From: VHCN01 sp964589935
GTDB taxonomy: Bacteria > Verrucomicrobiota > Verrucomicrobiia > Limisphaerales > VHCN01
Direction: 5' to 3'
Assembly: GCA_964589935.1 (NCBI GenBank)
Contig: CAZPVD010000006.1
Span: 62,001-126,000, forward strand
DNA length: 64,000 nt
Positions 62,010 to 64,000 of the stretch are shown here, one piece after another; position 1 is the stretch's first letter, and each line of letters begins with the position of its first letter. The notes below the pieces were generated by a model. That model saw only the letters and a program-made list of their open reading frames with translations. It searched no databases and was not told where the DNA came from. The translations under genes were made by a program, and so were the position numbers.

Positions 62010-62072
62010 GGTTGAAACACGCGACGGCTTCAGTCCGCTTGCACTTCACGGCCGCAGGCTTTCACAAATTGT

Positions 62073-63053
62073 TCAGCTCTCCTGCTGCGCCATGTCGCCG
62101 AAGATGCGGTTGTAGAGGCTCGCGATCATTCCAAGATAGATGGAAATGGTGACGAGGATCCCCACGCAAAAGCCAATCACTCCCAACATGGCGATGATCC
62201 CGCCGACAACCAGATAGAAAAAGACCATCCACCAGTGTTTCGCCACGACCTTGCGGCTGAGATTCATCGCCTTCCAGAAATCCATGTGCTTGTCCGCCAC
62301 AAGCCAGAGCGCAAATATCCATGAGACACCGAGATAAATCATCACCGCCACGCCGATCAGCACGAGGATGGCACCGACGATCAACACCGGTGCCCCCGCC
62401 ACTGCGGCGAGGTTCGGCTTGCTTCCGTGGTGAAATACGCCGGTCACGATCGCGCCGATGACCACAACGGCGATGCCCGGCAACATGCACAACAGAGCAA
62501 GGATGCCGGAAACAATGCTGGTGAGCATGAGGTGAACGAAGCGCGGCCCGAAACCGCTGAACGCGTCACCGATCTCAACTTGCTGGCCACGCACGCGCTT
62601 GACGTATAAAAGATTCAGGCCACCCATCAGCGGGCCTTGAATCACAAACTGGGCCAGCCCGCCGATAAAGGGAACCAAGCTCGTCACCATCAGCACGAGA
62701 TACATGAGCGCCGTCCCGCCGATGCACGTCCAAAACGCGCCGTTCACGGCCTCCCATCCGCGGCTCAAGCCCTCGCCAATCTCCACGTTGAAATCGCGCG
62801 CGAGGATTTCATCCGGCGTCACTCCGCCGGTTTGAGCGGGCACGGGAGCCAGCGGCTGTGGCGCGCGTTGCTCCGAGGCTGCTGCCGGGCTGGCACCACC
62901 GCCGCCGGAGGCTCCGTGACGCTGCCAGTTTGCCATGCCCTCGTGCCACACGAGCGTGTCGGGCTTCACCACGCCGTCACGCACGAGGTTTTGAAACTGT
63001 TCGTCCGAGACCGGGCCTTTCTGCTGTCCACCATCGGCGTAATACCAGTCCAT
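62073..63053 (-). CDS. GYF_2-domain multipass membrane protein
   Basis: A 326-residue protein. Residues 1-48 are a GYF_2 (DUF4339) domain (MDWYYADGGQQKGPVSDEQF, VKPDTLVWHEGMANWQ), a protein-protein interaction module. An Ala/Pro/Gly-rich linker leads to a membrane part of about six helices (about 110-315), including TALMYLVLMVTSLVPFIGG and VVVIGAIVTGVFHH. Its layout resembles DUF975/DUF4013-type membrane proteins. Such architectures are common in Verrucomicrobia and Planctomycetes with unknown role. It lies 64 bp from the frameshifted membrane gene on the same strand. Confidence 0.88.
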   Translation of the reverse strand: MDWYYADGGQQKGPVSDEQFQNLVRDGVVKPDTLVWHEGMANWQRHGASGGGGASPAAASEQRAPQPLAPVPAQTGGVTPDEILARDFNVEIGEGLSRGWEAVNGAFWTCIGGTALMYLVLMVTSLVPFIGGLAQFVIQGPLMGGLNLLYVKRVRGQQVEIGDAFSGFGPRFVHLMLTSIVSGILALLCMLPGIAVVVIGAIVTGVFHHGSKPNLAAVAGAPVLIVGAILVLIGVAVMIYLGVSWIFALWLVADKHMDFWKAMNLSRKVVAKHWWMVFFYLVVGGIIAMLGVIGFCVGILVTISIYLGMIASLYNRIFGDMAQQES

Positions 63054-63157
63054 AAGCGTGCGGGTTTGGAGGTTCGTCTGCGCGTGTTAAACACGCGGAC
63101 TGTGCGAAATGTCGCAGAAAAAGCAAAGCCCTTTCCGCAACCGAATGCGCCAGACTC

Positions 63158-64000
63158 TCAGTGATTGAAGACAAACTCCGCCGAGTTCAACAGCGCCCAC
63201 ATCACGTCCTCGGTCGCAGTCTGGCGCGTGGCACCGCGCGCGTTGAACGCGGCCAGCGCCGTGCGAAGCTCCTCGGCGGACGGCGGGCGGCAGTAGGCGG
63301 CGTAGTAGAGTTCGGTCACGACCTCCTCCGGCGCGCTGCTGCTGGTGGCGAGGTGCGACGCGCGGCTTTCAGCCGAGGCGATTTTTTCCTGAAGCTTCGT
63401 TGAATTCATCAGGTGCAGCGCCTGCACAACGCTCGTGCGCGCGTCGCGTTCGCACGGGCAATCCGCGCTGCCGTTCGGACGGCCAAAGGCATCGAGCATC
63501 TCCGAGTTGAGCCGGTTGTTCCATGTCTCCAGCGCGCGCGCGCCGGGCGGCAGTCCTTGAAAATCTTCCGCCACTCCTGTCACCGCGGCGACCGCGTCCG
63601 TGAAGACTTCAGCGGGCAGCCGGCGTCGGTAGGAGCGCGAATAGTTCCGCGTGTCGGTCAGATTGTGCTCGTTCGGCAGCGAGCTGAGTTGATACAGGTG
63701 CGAGCGCATGATGGTGCGCATCGCGTGCTTGAGGTCGTAGTGGTGCGCGACGAAATCCTTCGCGAGCGCGTCAAGCAGCGGCTCGTTCGTCGGCGGGTTC
63801 GACGCGCGGAAATCATCCACCGGCTCGACGATGCCGCGTCCGAAGAACTGGCCCCACACACGGTTCACGGCGGCGCGCGCAAAGAACGGGTTGTCCGGCG
63901 AAGTCATCCAGTCCGCGAGCGCGGTGCGCGGGTCGGTGCCGGCGGGGATTTCAAGCGGCGCGGCGGCGAGCGGCGTGGGCTTCATCGTCGCGCCGGTGAC
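63158..64000 (-). CDS. DUF1553 protein, C-terminal part (5' end beyond window)
   Basis: The visible 280 residues are the C-terminal DUF1553 domain of a Planctomycete/Verrucomicrobium-type secreted protein; the frame is open to the right edge and the N-terminus is missing. Characteristic parts are NRVWGQFFGRGIVEPVDDFR, DLKHAMRTIMRSHLYQLSS and RRLPAEVFTDAVAAVTGVAE. Near the end, RTSVVQALHLMNSTKLQEKI and WALLNSAEFVFNH close the domain. The gene at 15459 carries the paralogous full-length type with EF-hands. A DUF1501 partner would be expected outside the window, downstream or upstream. Confidence 0.9.
   Translation of the reverse strand, partial: VTGATMKPTPLAAAPLEIPAGTDPRTALADWMTSPDNPFFARAAVNRVWGQFFGRGIVEPVDDFRASNPPTNEPLLDALAKDFVAHHYDLKHAMRTIMRSHLYQLSSLPNEHNLTDTRNYSRSYRRRLPAEVFTDAVAAVTGVAEDFQGLPPGARALETWNNRLNSEMLDAFGRPNGSADCPCERDARTSVVQALHLMNSTKLQEKIASAESRASHLATSSSAPEEVVTELYYAAYCRPPSAEELRTALAAFNARGATRQTATEDVMWALLNSAEFVFNH

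Overview
The window comes from a GC-rich bacterial chromosome, most likely a Verrucomicrobiota member (Limisphaerales/Pedosphaera-like). This placement is inferred from the gene content: a lineage-typical 41-residue small basic protein, a Planctomycete/Verrucomicrobium-type cytochrome (DUF1549/DUF1553) paired with a DUF1501 protein, a second DUF1553 gene at the right edge, lamin-tail/CotH and CehA/McbA secreted proteins, and a PEP-CTERM protein. No rRNA is present to confirm it. There is one tRNA (CAU anticodon), one convincing intrinsic terminator, no CRISPR array and no intact mobile element. Many genes start with GTG or TTG, and clear Shine-Dalgarno sequences are rare.

Layout. 1-2834: a CBS/DRTGG-regulated family II pyrophosphatase running off the left edge, a secreted protein and a double-CDGSH Fe-S protein. 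2929-7047: an MglA-type GTPase cluster with an MglB-like roadblock protein, a 380-residue roadblock protein with an internal duplication, and, divergently, a response regulator with DUF4388, a roadblock-like 96-residue protein and a helical 136-residue protein. 7069-9330: an ExbB/ExbD/TonB-like set on the opposite strand. 9450-19817: ribD carrying a heptanucleotide tandem repeat, then large secreted proteins (lamin-tail/CotH, alpha/beta hydrolase, EF-hand PSD1 cytochrome, DUF1501). 19838-28947: TPR membrane protein, ROK/polyphosphate glucokinase, CehA/McbA protein, M48 peptidase, FHA membrane protein, acetamidase and M23 peptidase. 28993-34157: SecD-head-like lipoprotein, small basic protein with terminator, icd, a secreted-protein gene split by an in-frame UGA, and dxs.

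34353-44430: PEP-CTERM protein, aspartate aminotransferase, enolase-superfamily enzyme, PH-like protein, the 5-oxoprolinase operon pxpBCA, a BrkB-family membrane protein, a response regulator, an amidohydrolase and an EpsC-type serine acetyltransferase. 44534-50805: a variant elongation factor G, the tRNA, a 550-bp scar with remnants of a PIN-domain gene and an IS5-like transposase, and a leftward run HIT / small ORF / phoH / ybeY / DUF502 / recO. 50870-58699: three leftward phosphorelay genes (REC-Hpt-REC, a 839-residue and a 1360-residue hybrid kinase). 58784-64000: a secreted beta-propeller protein, infA, an apparently frameshifted membrane protein, a GYF_2 membrane protein and a partial DUF1553 protein.

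How genes work together. pxpBCA forms an overlapping operon for ATP-dependent 5-oxoproline cleavage. The PSD1/DUF1501 pair is a standard secreted module of the phylum. The two large kinases and the REC-Hpt-REC protein supply alternating His and Asp sites for a phosphorelay. The most notable part is 2929-9330: a small GTPase, several roadblock-like partners and a response regulator beside an ExbB/ExbD motor set. This recalls the MglA-controlled AglRQS machinery of Myxococcus, but any functional link here is inference.
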